From Austwickia sp. TVS 96-490-7B (GTDB lineage Bacteria; Actinomycetota; Actinomycetes; Actinomycetales; Dermatophilaceae), in assembly GCF_019331795.1 (NCBI RefSeq), contig NZ_JAHPZL010000007.1, positions 435,194 through 499,193 on the forward strand: 64,000 bases of DNA, read 5' to 3'. Below, one piece after another: positions 8,174 to 15,500 of this stretch. Position numbers and translations under genes: made by a program. A model generated the notes under the pieces. It was not told the origin of the DNA. It searched no databases and saw only the letters and a program-made list of their open reading frames with translations. Every line of letters starts with the position of its first letter. Positions within the stretch are counted from its first letter, which is position 1.

Positions 8174-9589
8174 GTGAAGGTCTGGGTCGTCGCGGGGGAG
8201 TACCCGTCGGTGGAGCATCCGGGTCGGGGGCCTTTCGTGGCGGATCAGGTCACCGCTCTGCTAGAGGCCGGACACCAGGTGCGGGTGATTTCCTGCGTGC
8301 CGCCGTCGTTGCGTCCAGTGGCCAACACCGTGCTGCGTCCGGCCGCGCATACGCTGGTCTCCACGGTCCGTCCGACAGTGCAGGGGTTATTGGGTCTGGC
8401 AGGTGGCCCGAAAGAGACGAGGCGCGCAGCTGCCCCGGAGAAGCCGGTGCCACCAGCCTCGACGACCACAGAGGCATCCGCTGGTGGCCGTTCATCAGTG
8501 CGCCACATGGCGGGAGTGGCGGTGCATGCGGTCCGAGGGACTGCTCGGGTGGTGCACGATGCCGCCGGGACGACCATGGCGGTACGTCGGATGGTTCAGG
8601 AGATGGAGCAGCTCGCCGAGCAGGAGGGACTTCCGGACGTCATCCACGCCCACAATGTTTTTCCGGCGGGCATTGCGGCTGGCCAGTTCGCGGTTGCTCA
8701 GAAGCTTCCGTATGTCGTGACGGAGCACATGTCGGCGTACATGCGGGGTCAGTATTCTGCGGTGGAGTTGGCGGCGGCGATTCGGGTATTGGATCGGGCT
8801 GCGGCAGTGATCGCGGTGAGTTCGATCCAGGCGGAGGCGTTGCCGATTCCCACGGATCGGGTGCGGGTCGTCCCGAACGTGGTGATGGTCGATCGGTTCC
8901 GTCAACGCAGCCCGCAGGCTGCGACGTCAGGTGCGGTCGTAGCGATTGGGACGTTGACGCCGCGTAAACGCCTCGACTCGGTCGTGCAGGCCTATGCGGC
9001 GTTGCCGGAAGAACTCCGTCAAGCTCACCCGTTGCGGGTGCTCGGCCGGGGGCCGGAGCAGGGGGCATTGCGGGAGCTGGCAGTGTCTTTGGGCTTGTCT
9101 GCGGACGTGGTTGAGGGTGGAGCCTCCCGGGAGGCAGTGGCACAGGCGTTGAGCAATGCTGCGGTGGTGGTGTCAGCGAGCATGGCTGAGACCTTTGGCG
9201 TGGTGCTCATTGAAGCGTTGTCCTGTGGGGTGCCTTTTGTGGCGGTGGACAGCGGTGGGCCCCGGGACATTTGGGCGCCGGGGATGGGTCGTCTGGTGGG
9301 TCGCCGGGTCGATCCAGCACTGCCTGACGTGGAGGTGTTTTTTGTGGTGGAAGCGCCGGAGGATGTGGCGTTGCTCCCTGACGTCGTTGTCGACGGTCCC
9401 GGCCGACGCGGCGGGGCTGCACCGGAGAGCGTGGCGGCGTTGAGTGAAGCGCTGGCCACCACGTTGACCGAAGGCTCCGATGCGGCGCAAGACAAGGTAC
9501 GGCGGCAGTCCGCAATCGACCGGTTTGGCCCGAACGCGGTAGCGACCGCGCTGGAGCACATTTACCGGGAGGTCGCCTCAGCACGCTGA
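8174..9589 (+). CDS. family 4 (GT-B) glycosyltransferase
   Basis: A 471-residue GT-B transferase. It opens with VKVWVVAGEYPSVEHPGRGPF and has the acceptor-site motif VVTEHMSAYM, the donor-side TLTPRKRLDS and the E-x7-E motif in AETFGVVLIEALSCG. Between the first strand and the HAHNVFP segment is an unusual insert of roughly 100 residues rich in Pro, Ala and Thr (PEKPVPPASTTTEAS), absent from the related gene at 839. GTG 8174 is chosen because GAGGAGG lies six bases upstream; the frame runs back to 8015 without other support. About 180 nt separate it from the flippase, so it may have its own promoter. Its 3' end overlaps the convergent rmuC by 28 nt. Confidence 0.9.
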   Translation: MKVWVVAGEYPSVEHPGRGPFVADQVTALLEAGHQVRVISCVPPSLRPVANTVLRPAAHTLVSTVRPTVQGLLGLAGGPKETRRAAAPEKPVPPASTTTEASAGGRSSVRHMAGVAVHAVRGTARVVHDAAGTTMAVRRMVQEMEQLAEQEGLPDVIHAHNVFPAGIAAGQFAVAQKLPYVVTEHMSAYMRGQYSAVELAAAIRVLDRAAAVIAVSSIQAEALPIPTDRVRVVPNVVMVDRFRQRSPQAATSGAVVAIGTLTPRKRLDSVVQAYAALPEELRQAHPLRVLGRGPEQGALRELAVSLGLSADVVEGGASREAVAQALSNAAVVVSASMAETFGVVLIEALSCGVPFVAVDSGGPRDIWAPGMGRLVGRRVDPALPDVEVFFVVEAPEDVALLPDVVVDGPGRRGGAAPESVAALSEALATTLTEGSDAAQDKVRRQSAIDRFGPNAVATALEHIYREVASAR

Positions 9590-10770
9590 CCGTCGATCGC
9601 CGCGACGTGGAGCCCCGGCTCCTCTGGGTGGAGCAGTTCGACGGCAGTCAACGGACGGGGTGTGGCCTCTAACGGGGTCGGTGACACTAATTCCCCAGAG
9701 GCCAGGCCCAACTCGTGGAGTTTGCGAGCTGAGACCAGGACGCGACTCTCTAGCGATCCGACCATCAGGTTGTAGGACTCTACTGAGCGGCGCAGCGATG
9801 TTCCCATCTTTGTGACATGGCCGCCGAGGCTGCCCAGCCGGTCGTGCAGTTCGGCGCCGAGGCGCAACAACTCGCGGGCGTTCGTGGATAAGGCATCTTG
9901 GCGCCAGGCAAAAGCGATGCTGCGCAACATCGCCAACAGGGTCGCCGGGCTGGCCAGGACCACCTTGCGAGTTTGGGCAGCGTCGTACAGGCCGGGGTCA
10001 GCGGACAAGGCAGCCGCGAGGACTGCATCCGCTGGTACGAAACAGATCACCATCTCCGGGGCTGCCGGAAATGCTGACCAGTAGCGTTTAGCCGCTAAGG
10101 CGTCGACATGTCCGCGCAGCGCCTTGGCATGTGCTGCGAGGAGCTCGTGACGGCGAGCGGCATCCACATCGTCGGCTTGCGCGGACAGGAACGCACTCAT
10201 CGGCGCTTTCGCGTCGATGACGAGGTAACGGTCGCCGGGAAGACGCACCACCACATCGGGGCGGACCTGCTCGTCGTGGTCGCTGACAGCCCGGACCTGC
10301 TCGTCAAAATCGCATTGCGGGAGCATCCCGGCGTGTTCACACAGCCGCCGTAACTGGGCCTCACCCCACGCCCCCCGCACTGACGAAGCGTTGAGCGCCC
10401 CGGTCAGATCAGCGGTTTGGCGACGTAACGCCCCGGTCTGCGCACTGACCTCGGCGAGCCGTTCCGCGAGCTGACCATAGTGTTCGAGCCGATCCCGCTC
10501 TAAGAGACCTACCTGCCGCTCCACCCGAGTCATCGTCTCCCGCAACGGACTCAACGCGTGTGCCACCTGAGCCTGCTCGTCAGCTAAGGCTCGCGCTTCG
10601 TGCAACTGATCGGCATACAGGTGGCTCTGCTCACGCAACATCGCCCGCTCTGTTTCCGACGCCGCCAACTGGGCGGCGTACCGGCCTTGAAGGACAACCC
10701 ACATGAAGGCAGCACCGATCACTGCACCCACCACCAGCACGACAAGCACACCACCGAGCGAGGACACCAT
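9562..10770 (-). CDS. rmuC: RmuC-family DNA recombination protein
   Basis: About 402 residues. There is one N-terminal membrane segment (GGVLVVLVVGAVIGAAFMW), then a long coiled coil (about residues 30-130, e.g. REQSHLYADQLHEARALADEQ in shorter form), then the RmuC domain with PDVVVRLPGDRYLVIDAKAP, whose D...D-x-K arrangement resembles a restriction-endonuclease-fold nuclease core. Family members limit recombination at inverted repeats; the biochemical activity is not settled. The start is placed at ATG 10770 or the in-frame GTG two codons earlier (10776). It reads away from ychF and its last 28 nt overlap the end of the convergent glycosyltransferase. Confidence 0.9.
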   Translation of the reverse strand: MVSSLGGVLVVLVVGAVIGAAFMWVVLQGRYAAQLAASETERAMLREQSHLYADQLHEARALADEQAQVAHALSPLRETMTRVERQVGLLERDRLEHYGQLAERLAEVSAQTGALRRQTADLTGALNASSVRGAWGEAQLRRLCEHAGMLPQCDFDEQVRAVSDHDEQVRPDVVVRLPGDRYLVIDAKAPMSAFLSAQADDVDAARRHELLAAHAKALRGHVDALAAKRYWSAFPAAPEMVICFVPADAVLAAALSADPGLYDAAQTRKVVLASPATLLAMLRSIAFAWRQDALSTNARELLRLGAELHDRLGSLGGHVTKMGTSLRRSVESYNLMVGSLESRVLVSARKLHELGLASGELVSPTPLEATPRPLTAVELLHPEEPGLHVAAIDGQRAEATSR

Positions 10771-10892
10771 GGACACAGCCTGACACGCGCCTGCGACAAC
10801 GCTCCGAACAGGGCACACGACACGTCAGGTAGGGCACCTGGGACGCACTGACGGTACGGGCCCGGTCAGCTCGGCCGGTAGACTCACCGCCC
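10771..10892. promoter_or_regulatory. divergent intergenic region rmuC/ychF
   Basis: These 122 bp hold the promoters of rmuC (left) and ychF (right). No convincing -35/-10 pair or operator could be picked out by eye. Confidence 0.4.
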
Positions 10893-11972
10893 GTGGCCCT
10901 CACCATCGGAATCGTCGGACTGCCCAACGTCGGCAAGAGCACCATGTTCAACGCACTCACGAAGAACAACGTGCTCGCCGCCAACTACCCCTTCGCGACT
11001 ATCGAACCCAACGTGGGTGTCGTGCCGCTGCCCGACCCGCGCTTGAAGCAACTCGCTACGGTCTTCGGCAGCGAACGCATCATCCCCGCAACAGTCTCGT
11101 TCGTCGACATCGCCGGGATCGTCCGCGGCGCCAGCGAAGGCGAAGGCCTGGGCAACAAGTTCCTGGCAAATATCCGCGAAGCCGACGCGATCTGCCAGGT
11201 CATCCGCACTTTTGTCGACGATGACGTCACGCACGTCGACGGCAAAGTCGACCCGAAGAGCGACATCGAGACAATCAACACCGAACTGATCCTCGCTGAC
11301 TTGCAGACCCTCGAAAAGGCCGTCCCCCGCCTGGAGAAGGACGTCAAAGGCAAGAAGGCCGACAAGGCTGTGTACGACGCGGCGGTGGCCGCGCAAACCA
11401 TCTTGGAAGCCGGTGACACGCTCTTCAGCAAACGGGATCAGCTCGACCTCACCCTCATCCGAGAACTCGGTCTGATGACCACCAAACCGTTCTTGTATGT
11501 CTTCAACGTCGACGAAGATCAACTCGTCGACGACGCTGAGAAAGCCCGCCTGCAGGCGTTGGTCGCGCCCGTCGAAGCGGTCTTCCTCAACGCCAAACTG
11601 GAGATGGAACTCGCTGAACTCGAACCTGAAGAAGCCGCTGAACTCCTCGAATCCGTCGGTGTCGACGAGCCCGGCCTGGACAAACTCGCCCACACCGGTT
11701 TCCGCACCCTTGGCTTGCAGACCTACCTGACCGCTGGGCCCAAAGAAGCCCGCGCCTGGACCATCCGGCAAGGCTGGACCGCCCCACAAGCCGCCGGAGT
11801 GATCCACACCGACTTCCAGCGTGGCTTCATCAAAGCTGAAATCGTGTCCTTTGAGGACCTCCTCGCCGCCGGTTCGATGGCTGACGCCAAAGCCGCCGGC
11901 AAGGTCCGCATGGAAGGTAAGGACTATGTGATGGTCGACGGCGACGTAGTGGAGTTCCGGTTTAACGTCTAA
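10893..11972 (+). CDS. ychF: redox-regulated ATPase/GTPase YchF (Obg family)
   Basis: A 359-residue cytosolic P-loop NTPase of the Obg/YchF branch, the usual family length, linked to ribosomes and oxidative-stress control. Motifs are GIVGLPNVGKST (Walker A), VDIAGIVRGASEGEGLGNKFL (switch region, in part), FNVDED in the nucleotide-base-recognition position, and a C-terminal TGS domain ending GDVVEFRFNV. It starts at GTG 10893. Its stop coincides with the left edge of a long accessory region, and decayed copies of its 3' end occur at 12703, 12947 and 21570, suggesting that this 3' end is an integration target while the gene itself stays intact. Confidence 0.96.
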   Translation: MALTIGIVGLPNVGKSTMFNALTKNNVLAANYPFATIEPNVGVVPLPDPRLKQLATVFGSERIIPATVSFVDIAGIVRGASEGEGLGNKFLANIREADAICQVIRTFVDDDVTHVDGKVDPKSDIETINTELILADLQTLEKAVPRLEKDVKGKKADKAVYDAAVAAQTILEAGDTLFSKRDQLDLTLIRELGLMTTKPFLYVFNVDEDQLVDDAEKARLQALVAPVEAVFLNAKLEMELAELEPEEAAELLESVGVDEPGLDKLAHTGFRTLGLQTYLTAGPKEARAWTIRQGWTAPQAAGVIHTDFQRGFIKAEIVSFEDLLAAGSMADAKAAGKVRMEGKDYVMVDGDVVEFRFNV

Positions 11973-12012
11973 CGTTATTGGCGCATCGCGTTATGCGTGT
12001 CACTCTTGACGG

Positions 12013-12293
12013 CTGATCAGATCGTTTGGTGACCGCGACGCCGAACGAGTCTGGTTACGCGAGACAGCACCCACGTTGGACCCGCGGATCCACAGGGCGG
12101 CCAACAGGAAACTTCACATGCTGGACGCCGCTACGACGCTTAACGCACTCATGGTGCCTCCTGGTAACCCCTTGGAAGCGCTCGAGGGGAACCGGGCGGG
12201 CCAGCAAGCATCAGGATCAACGAACAGTGGCGTATCTGCTTCGTCTGGACCGACGCGGGGCCCGAGAATGTGATCGTCGAGGACTATCACTGA
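12013..12293 (+). pseudogene. higB: higB toxin pseudogene (RelE/HigB family)
   Basis: The translation aligns over full length with HigB-type mRNA interferases: IRSFGDRDAERVWLRE, DPRIHRAANRKL, LDAATTLNALMVPPGNPLEAL, GNRAGQ, then after a frame change SIRINEQWRICFVWTDAGP and VIVEDYH. Two lesions are visible. The codon where the family has its initiator Met before IRSF is CTG (12013-12015), and a one-base deletion near 12205-12208 shifts the frame between GQ and SIRIN. The stop at 12291 is 8 nt before higA, the normal higBA spacing. A functional toxin is therefore unlikely unless recoding occurs. Assignment rests on motif recall, not on a search. Confidence 0.85.
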
Positions 12294-12301
12294 GGTGCAT
12301 C

Positions 12302-12604
12302 ATGACTGAGAAGCTCTACCCTTCCATCCATCCAGGCGAGATCCTCCAGGAGGATTTCCTGGAGGGGTTCGGCATCACCCAGCACAAGCTGGCTGTGTCC
12401 ATCGGCGTATCGCCTCGTCGAATCAACGAGATCGTGCATGGAAAGCGGGCCATCACTGCCAACACTGCCCTACGCCTGGGGAGATACTTCGGCGTCGACG
12501 CGCAGTTCTGGCTCAACCTCCAGTCCAGGTATGAAATTGAACTGGCCGAGGACCGCTCCGCCGACCAGATCGCGGCCATTCAACCTCTCGCCACGGCATC
12601 GTAA
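12302..12604 (+). CDS. higA: HigA-family antitoxin (XRE helix-turn-helix)
   Basis: A 100-residue DNA-binding antitoxin that would neutralise HigB and repress the operon. It opens MTEKLYPSIHPGEILQEDF, the typical HigA N-terminus, and continues with an XRE helix-turn-helix (LAVSIGVSPRRINEIVHGKR) and the family C-terminus DAQFWLNLQSRYEIELA. The ATG at 12302 follows the broken higB by 8 nt. The frame is intact, so an orphan antitoxin remains beside a dead toxin. It may still repress the residual promoter upstream of 12013 or cross-protect against other HigB toxins; both are inference. Confidence 0.92.
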   Translation: MTEKLYPSIHPGEILQEDFLEGFGITQHKLAVSIGVSPRRINEIVHGKRAITANTALRLGRYFGVDAQFWLNLQSRYEIELAEDRSADQIAAIQPLATAS

Positions 12605-12946
12605 GTCTCATCGGAGGTTGGAATCGGCGGCGAGAGGGAGGTGGTACTGGCATTACTCGCTGAGTATGGACTCCTCCTGCGCCAGATCGTTTGGATTCAC
12701 CTGGGTACATCGTTTCAGACGGCCATATCCGACGGAACTTGGTGGAGTTTTGATTCAACGTCTGACGACTTGCTGGTAGAACCGGTAAACGGTCACGACA
12801 TTGACGCGACAGTGCCGGGTTTCGGGCGGATGCAGCTGAAGTCGCCGGTGGTCAAGAAGTTTTGACGTTAGTGTGGTCGCCACGACTCGGGCCCTTGAGG
12901 GTGCGACCCGTGGTGTGCCAAGCGGTCCGACAATCAAGGCTTGATC
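12605..12946. other. no gene seen; contains a decayed ychF 3'-end copy
   Basis: These 340 bases after higA hold no frame with protein-like composition. The only recognisable item is the ychF-tail remnant at 12703-12765. Confidence 0.5.
12703..12765 (+). repeat. degenerate copy of the ychF 3' end (copy 1)
   Basis: Read in one frame this gives GYIVSDG...NLVEF-stop-FNV-stop, matching the ychF C-terminus DYVMVDGDVVEFRFNV apart from a small insertion and a CGG-to-TGA change. The DNA GGTGGAGTTTTGATTCAACG resembles the ychF end at 11949-11968. It is interpreted as a non-selected remnant of an attachment-site copy. Confidence 0.55.
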
Positions 12947-13005
12947 GACGGCAAGGAGTGCATCTTGCAGGAGGGTGACTCGATTGCGTTCTGGTTTCTA
13001 ACGTG
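12947..13005 (+). repeat. degenerate copy of the ychF/TGS 3' end (copy 2)
   Basis: The translation DGKECILQEGDSIAFWF followed, after a small shift, by AAC GTG matches the TGS-domain ending of YchF proteins (EGKDYVMVDGDVVEFRFNV). It is more diverged at DNA level than the copy at 21570, consistent with origin from a foreign ychF allele. It ends where the TPR gene's stop begins. Confidence 0.5.
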
Positions 13006-13006
13006 T

Positions 13007-13423
13007 CTATGGCTCGTCTGACGTTGCCTGCTCGGTGAGTGCGGCGGAGTAGTTGCGCATTGAGCGCTGATGACGCGGCAGCGTGTCGATCTGAGTGTTC
13101 GGGGCTACCTGCAAGGCTTCGTCTTTGCGCCCGGCGCTGTGCAGGGCGAGGGCAAGAACGAGTTGTGGTGCACAGCCTGTCGTCACATGTGTGGGAGCGG
13201 TTTGAAGGACACTGATCGCTTCGTCGAGTCGGCCGAGGTTCCGCAGGGTTGAACCGTACTGGACGGCAAGTTGGGCATGTCGATCCTCGGTTAGCACTAG
13301 TGCGAGAGCGCGTTCGTATTCGGCGCCGGCCTCGGCTTCAAATCCTATGGAGTCATACATCCCGGCGAGCTCGAACGCAGCTCTGCCATCCGAGGCCGGG
13401 CATGACCCCACCAACTGGCGCAT
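13007..13423 (-). CDS. tetratricopeptide-repeat protein
   Basis: A 138-residue soluble protein made of TPR-like helical hairpins: AAFELAGMYDSIGFEAEAGAEYERAL, LAVQYGSTLRNLGRLDEAISVL and LVLALALHSAGRKDEAL (cited in parts; each shows the A/G/L/Y spacing of a TPR). This small actinobacterial family is widespread; its function is unknown and it may mediate protein contacts. ATG 13423 is the only good start. The gene reads leftwards, ending at the ychF-tail remnant, and is isolated from other genes. The frame is intact, so it is probably functional. Confidence 0.75.
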   Translation of the reverse strand: MRQLVGSCPASDGRAAFELAGMYDSIGFEAEAGAEYERALALVLTEDRHAQLAVQYGSTLRNLGRLDEAISVLQTAPTHVTTGCAPQLVLALALHSAGRKDEALQVAPNTQIDTLPRHQRSMRNYSAALTEQATSDEP

Positions 13424-13562
13424 GCCGCCTAGTCTGTCAGGTCACGGGAGGAGTGCCGAGGCTCGCTGGCACCGTGTGCATCAAAGTCGACGATGCCTGA
13501 GGTCGATCCGATTTCGGCCTCATGGCAACTCCTGTTCGGCGAGCGCTCTTGAGCAGTGCTTA

Positions 13563-13871
13563 ATGGATCAAATGAAGTCGTCTTTTCAACGCAGCATGCA
13601 TACCCACTCGGCAGTCAACAGTTGGGCAATGTTAGGTTCCCTTGAGGATCTCATGGGCTTCGAGGCCATCGGTGACCATTCATCGCACACCTTCTGGTGT
13701 GCCGAATTATGCCGCCAATCTTTGGAACTCCTAACCCACAATAATGGACACGTTTTCGGAGGCAGAAAATGGCTTAGCCAAAAGCTGACCCAGCTCGGCC
13801 TCGATGGGAACATCGAAGCATACTGTCGAGACGCAGGGACCAGCCGCTTACAAACACTCTATGCCTCGTGA
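13563..13871 (+). pseudogene. unrecognised gene fragment cut by an IS end
   Basis: A 102-residue frame from ATG 13563 with protein-like composition: NSWAMLGSLEDLMGFEAIGD, FWCAELCRQSLELLTHNNGH and GGRKWLSQKLTQLGLDGN. The stop codon TGA is supplied by a solo copy of the IS5-family terminal repeat (CCTCGTGAATAACGCC), so the natural C-terminus has been lost. The GRKWL...L segment recalls the C-terminal helices of some nucleotidyltransferases, but this is too weak to name. No partner gene is evident upstream. Confidence 0.4.
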
Positions 13872-13880
13872 ATAACGCCT
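13862..13880 (+). repeat. solo terminal repeat of the IS5-family element
   Basis: ATGCCTCGTGAATAACGCC matches the right end of the complete element (17953-17970). No transposase sequence adjoins it, so it is a relic left by deletion or recombination. Confidence 0.8.
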
Positions 13881-13895
13881 TTTTTGTCCACCTGC

Positions 13896-14045
13896 AGCGT
13901 TTACGGATACCAGGACTCTGCCGCTGGAGAGGATGCCGTCCCTCGGCCAATTCCTCTATGCAAAGACAAAGTTGGCGGCCGAGCGTGAGATCGAGCGGGT
14001 TTTTGCCGACAGCGTCGTCGTCTCTCGCGCCGAGGCTAACTGCTC
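13896..14045 (+). pseudogene. remnant of an NAD-dependent sugar epimerase/dehydratase
   Basis: SVYGYQDSAAGEDAVPRPIPL is followed, after a frameshift near 13950, by YAKTKLAAEREIERVFADSVVVSRAE. The SVYG...P...Y-x3-K-x-AAE pattern is the catalytic core of extended SDR epimerases. Only about 50 residues survive. It probably belonged to the same sugar cluster as the DegT pseudogene downstream. Confidence 0.5.
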
Positions 14046-14260
14046 CGACCTTCTGACGCCGGGACTTGCTGACAGTATCGATCAAATCGCCGCTGTGTCC
14101 GCAGCGGGGGGATGTGGCGACATCGCAGATGTTCGATACAACAATCTCGCAGGCCTCCAGCGGGTTCTGCGGGAGGGCCGTCTGCAGGTCATGCACAATG
14201 AAGACATGCGTCGCATGGAGCAGACATGGGATATGGTTTATTGCCGTTCTTAACATGATG
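14046..14260 (-). pseudogene. possible remnant of a CapD-type nucleotide-sugar epimerase/dehydratase
   Basis: On the minus strand, HATHVFIVHDLQTALPQNPLEAC followed by SNICDVATSPRCG and LIDTVSKSRRQKVGA (each cited in part) lines up with the CapD pattern HAAALKHVPL..NPLEA..TNV.GT..V..A...G...LIST.KA..P..VMGA. It is heavily degraded. Tentative. Confidence 0.3.
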
Positions 14261-14379
14261 ACAACGTAGGTACCGCGGGGAAAGCGTGCCAAGCAGAGGC
14301 CGAACGTCAATAGCTGAGCATTATCGTGGGCCGCGAGAGCCGGACTCGCAGGCGCGGAGCAGATCTCACCCAAGGAAGC

Positions 14380-15500
14380 ATGGTGTTTGAAGTGATCGTA
14401 CCGTGGAACCGTCCAGACATGGAACAGAACGAAACCGCGCGCGTTGTTGAGGTGTTGGAGTCAGGATGGATCACGACATGACCCGTTATTGCTGAACTGG
14501 AGGATGCCATCCGCGCCCTATGCGACGCTGAGGCGGCTTTTCCACCTCCTCAGCGACCATGGCCCTCTGGACCGCCATAAAGGCGATAGACATCGGGCCG
14601 GGGGGTGAGGTAATCACTCCAAGCCTGACCTTCACGAGTGTGCCCAGTGTGATTCGGGCTCTTGGCGCGAAGCCGGTATTTGTGGACGTAGAACATTCAA
14701 GCCGCAATGTGGACATCTACCAGTTGGCGGGTCACGTTACCTAGCGCACCAAGGCCTTGATCCCCGTGCATTTCGCAGGATTCCCGTTCCGTGCGGAGGA
14801 CGCTCGGAAGGTACTGCCGTCACGCGTCAAAGTCATTGCTGACTGCGCCCACGCTCTGGGCTCACTCAGAGACGGTCTACAAGCCGGCCGCGAAGCAGAT
14901 CTGTCGGTATTCTCGTTCTACGCAAACAAAAACCTGACGTTAGCTGAAGGTGGCATGGTCGTGGGCAGCGATGAACTGGTGCGAGAGTGTCGCACTTGGG
15001 GGCGTCTTGGCATCACATCCTCGGCGTGGGACAGGTCCGAAAATCGAGGTCTTTCACTGTATGACGCTGATCGTGGTGCATTGAAGTGCAACCTTAGTGA
15101 CGTGCATGCAGCAATAGCGCTAGGGCAGTTGAACAGGTTCAGGAGCATGCCAGCACGACGTCGCGAAATCGGGGACCACTATCTCGACACGTTAGTTGGA
15201 CGGTTTGAGTTACCAGTGGAGCCGAACAATGGCGACGAGCACTCCTGGCACTTCTTCCAGTTGCTCTTCAAAAACGAGACAGAGCGGAATGCCGGGTCGC
15301 GAGCGCTGCGCGATGCCTGGGTGAGAAGCCAGCTCCACTTTCTCCCGGCGCATAAATTCCAGGCGTTTAGGGACAGCGATAATGGGAACCTGAGAATCAC
15401 TGAATCGCTGGGTGAACGCTTGATGTCCATTCCCTGCTTTTCGTCTATGACAGACGCCGAGGTTGAACACATGGCTCAAACAGTGGGTGACCTCTTGTGA
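14380..15500 (+). pseudogene. DegT-family aminotransferase pseudogene
   Basis: A diverged paralogue of the aminotransferase at 4598. Recognisable pieces in order: VIVPWNRPDMEQNE, ESGWITT then an in-frame TGA (14479), a frameshift around 14520-14560, ITPSLTFTSVPSVIRALGAKP (in part), a TAG near 14742, then an open 247-residue frame from 14757 with IPVHFAGFPFRAED, DCAHALGSL, the PLP-lysine motif FYANKNLTLAEGG, KCNLSDVHAAIALGQL and SQLHFLPAHKFQAF. Three lesions in the first third make an active enzyme unlikely, though the C-terminal part reads normally. A purine-rich CAAGGAAG precedes ATG 14380. The MFS gene overlaps its stop. Confidence 0.88.

Noticed and set aside
10884-11807. 307-codon open frame antisense to ychF
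   Set aside because: It lies wholly on the opposite strand of a highly conserved GTPase gene; the composition is a mirror of ychF codon bias and there is no start signal.
12641-12865. 74-codon frame after higA
   Set aside because: It spans the ychF-tail remnant in another frame and has no recognisable features.
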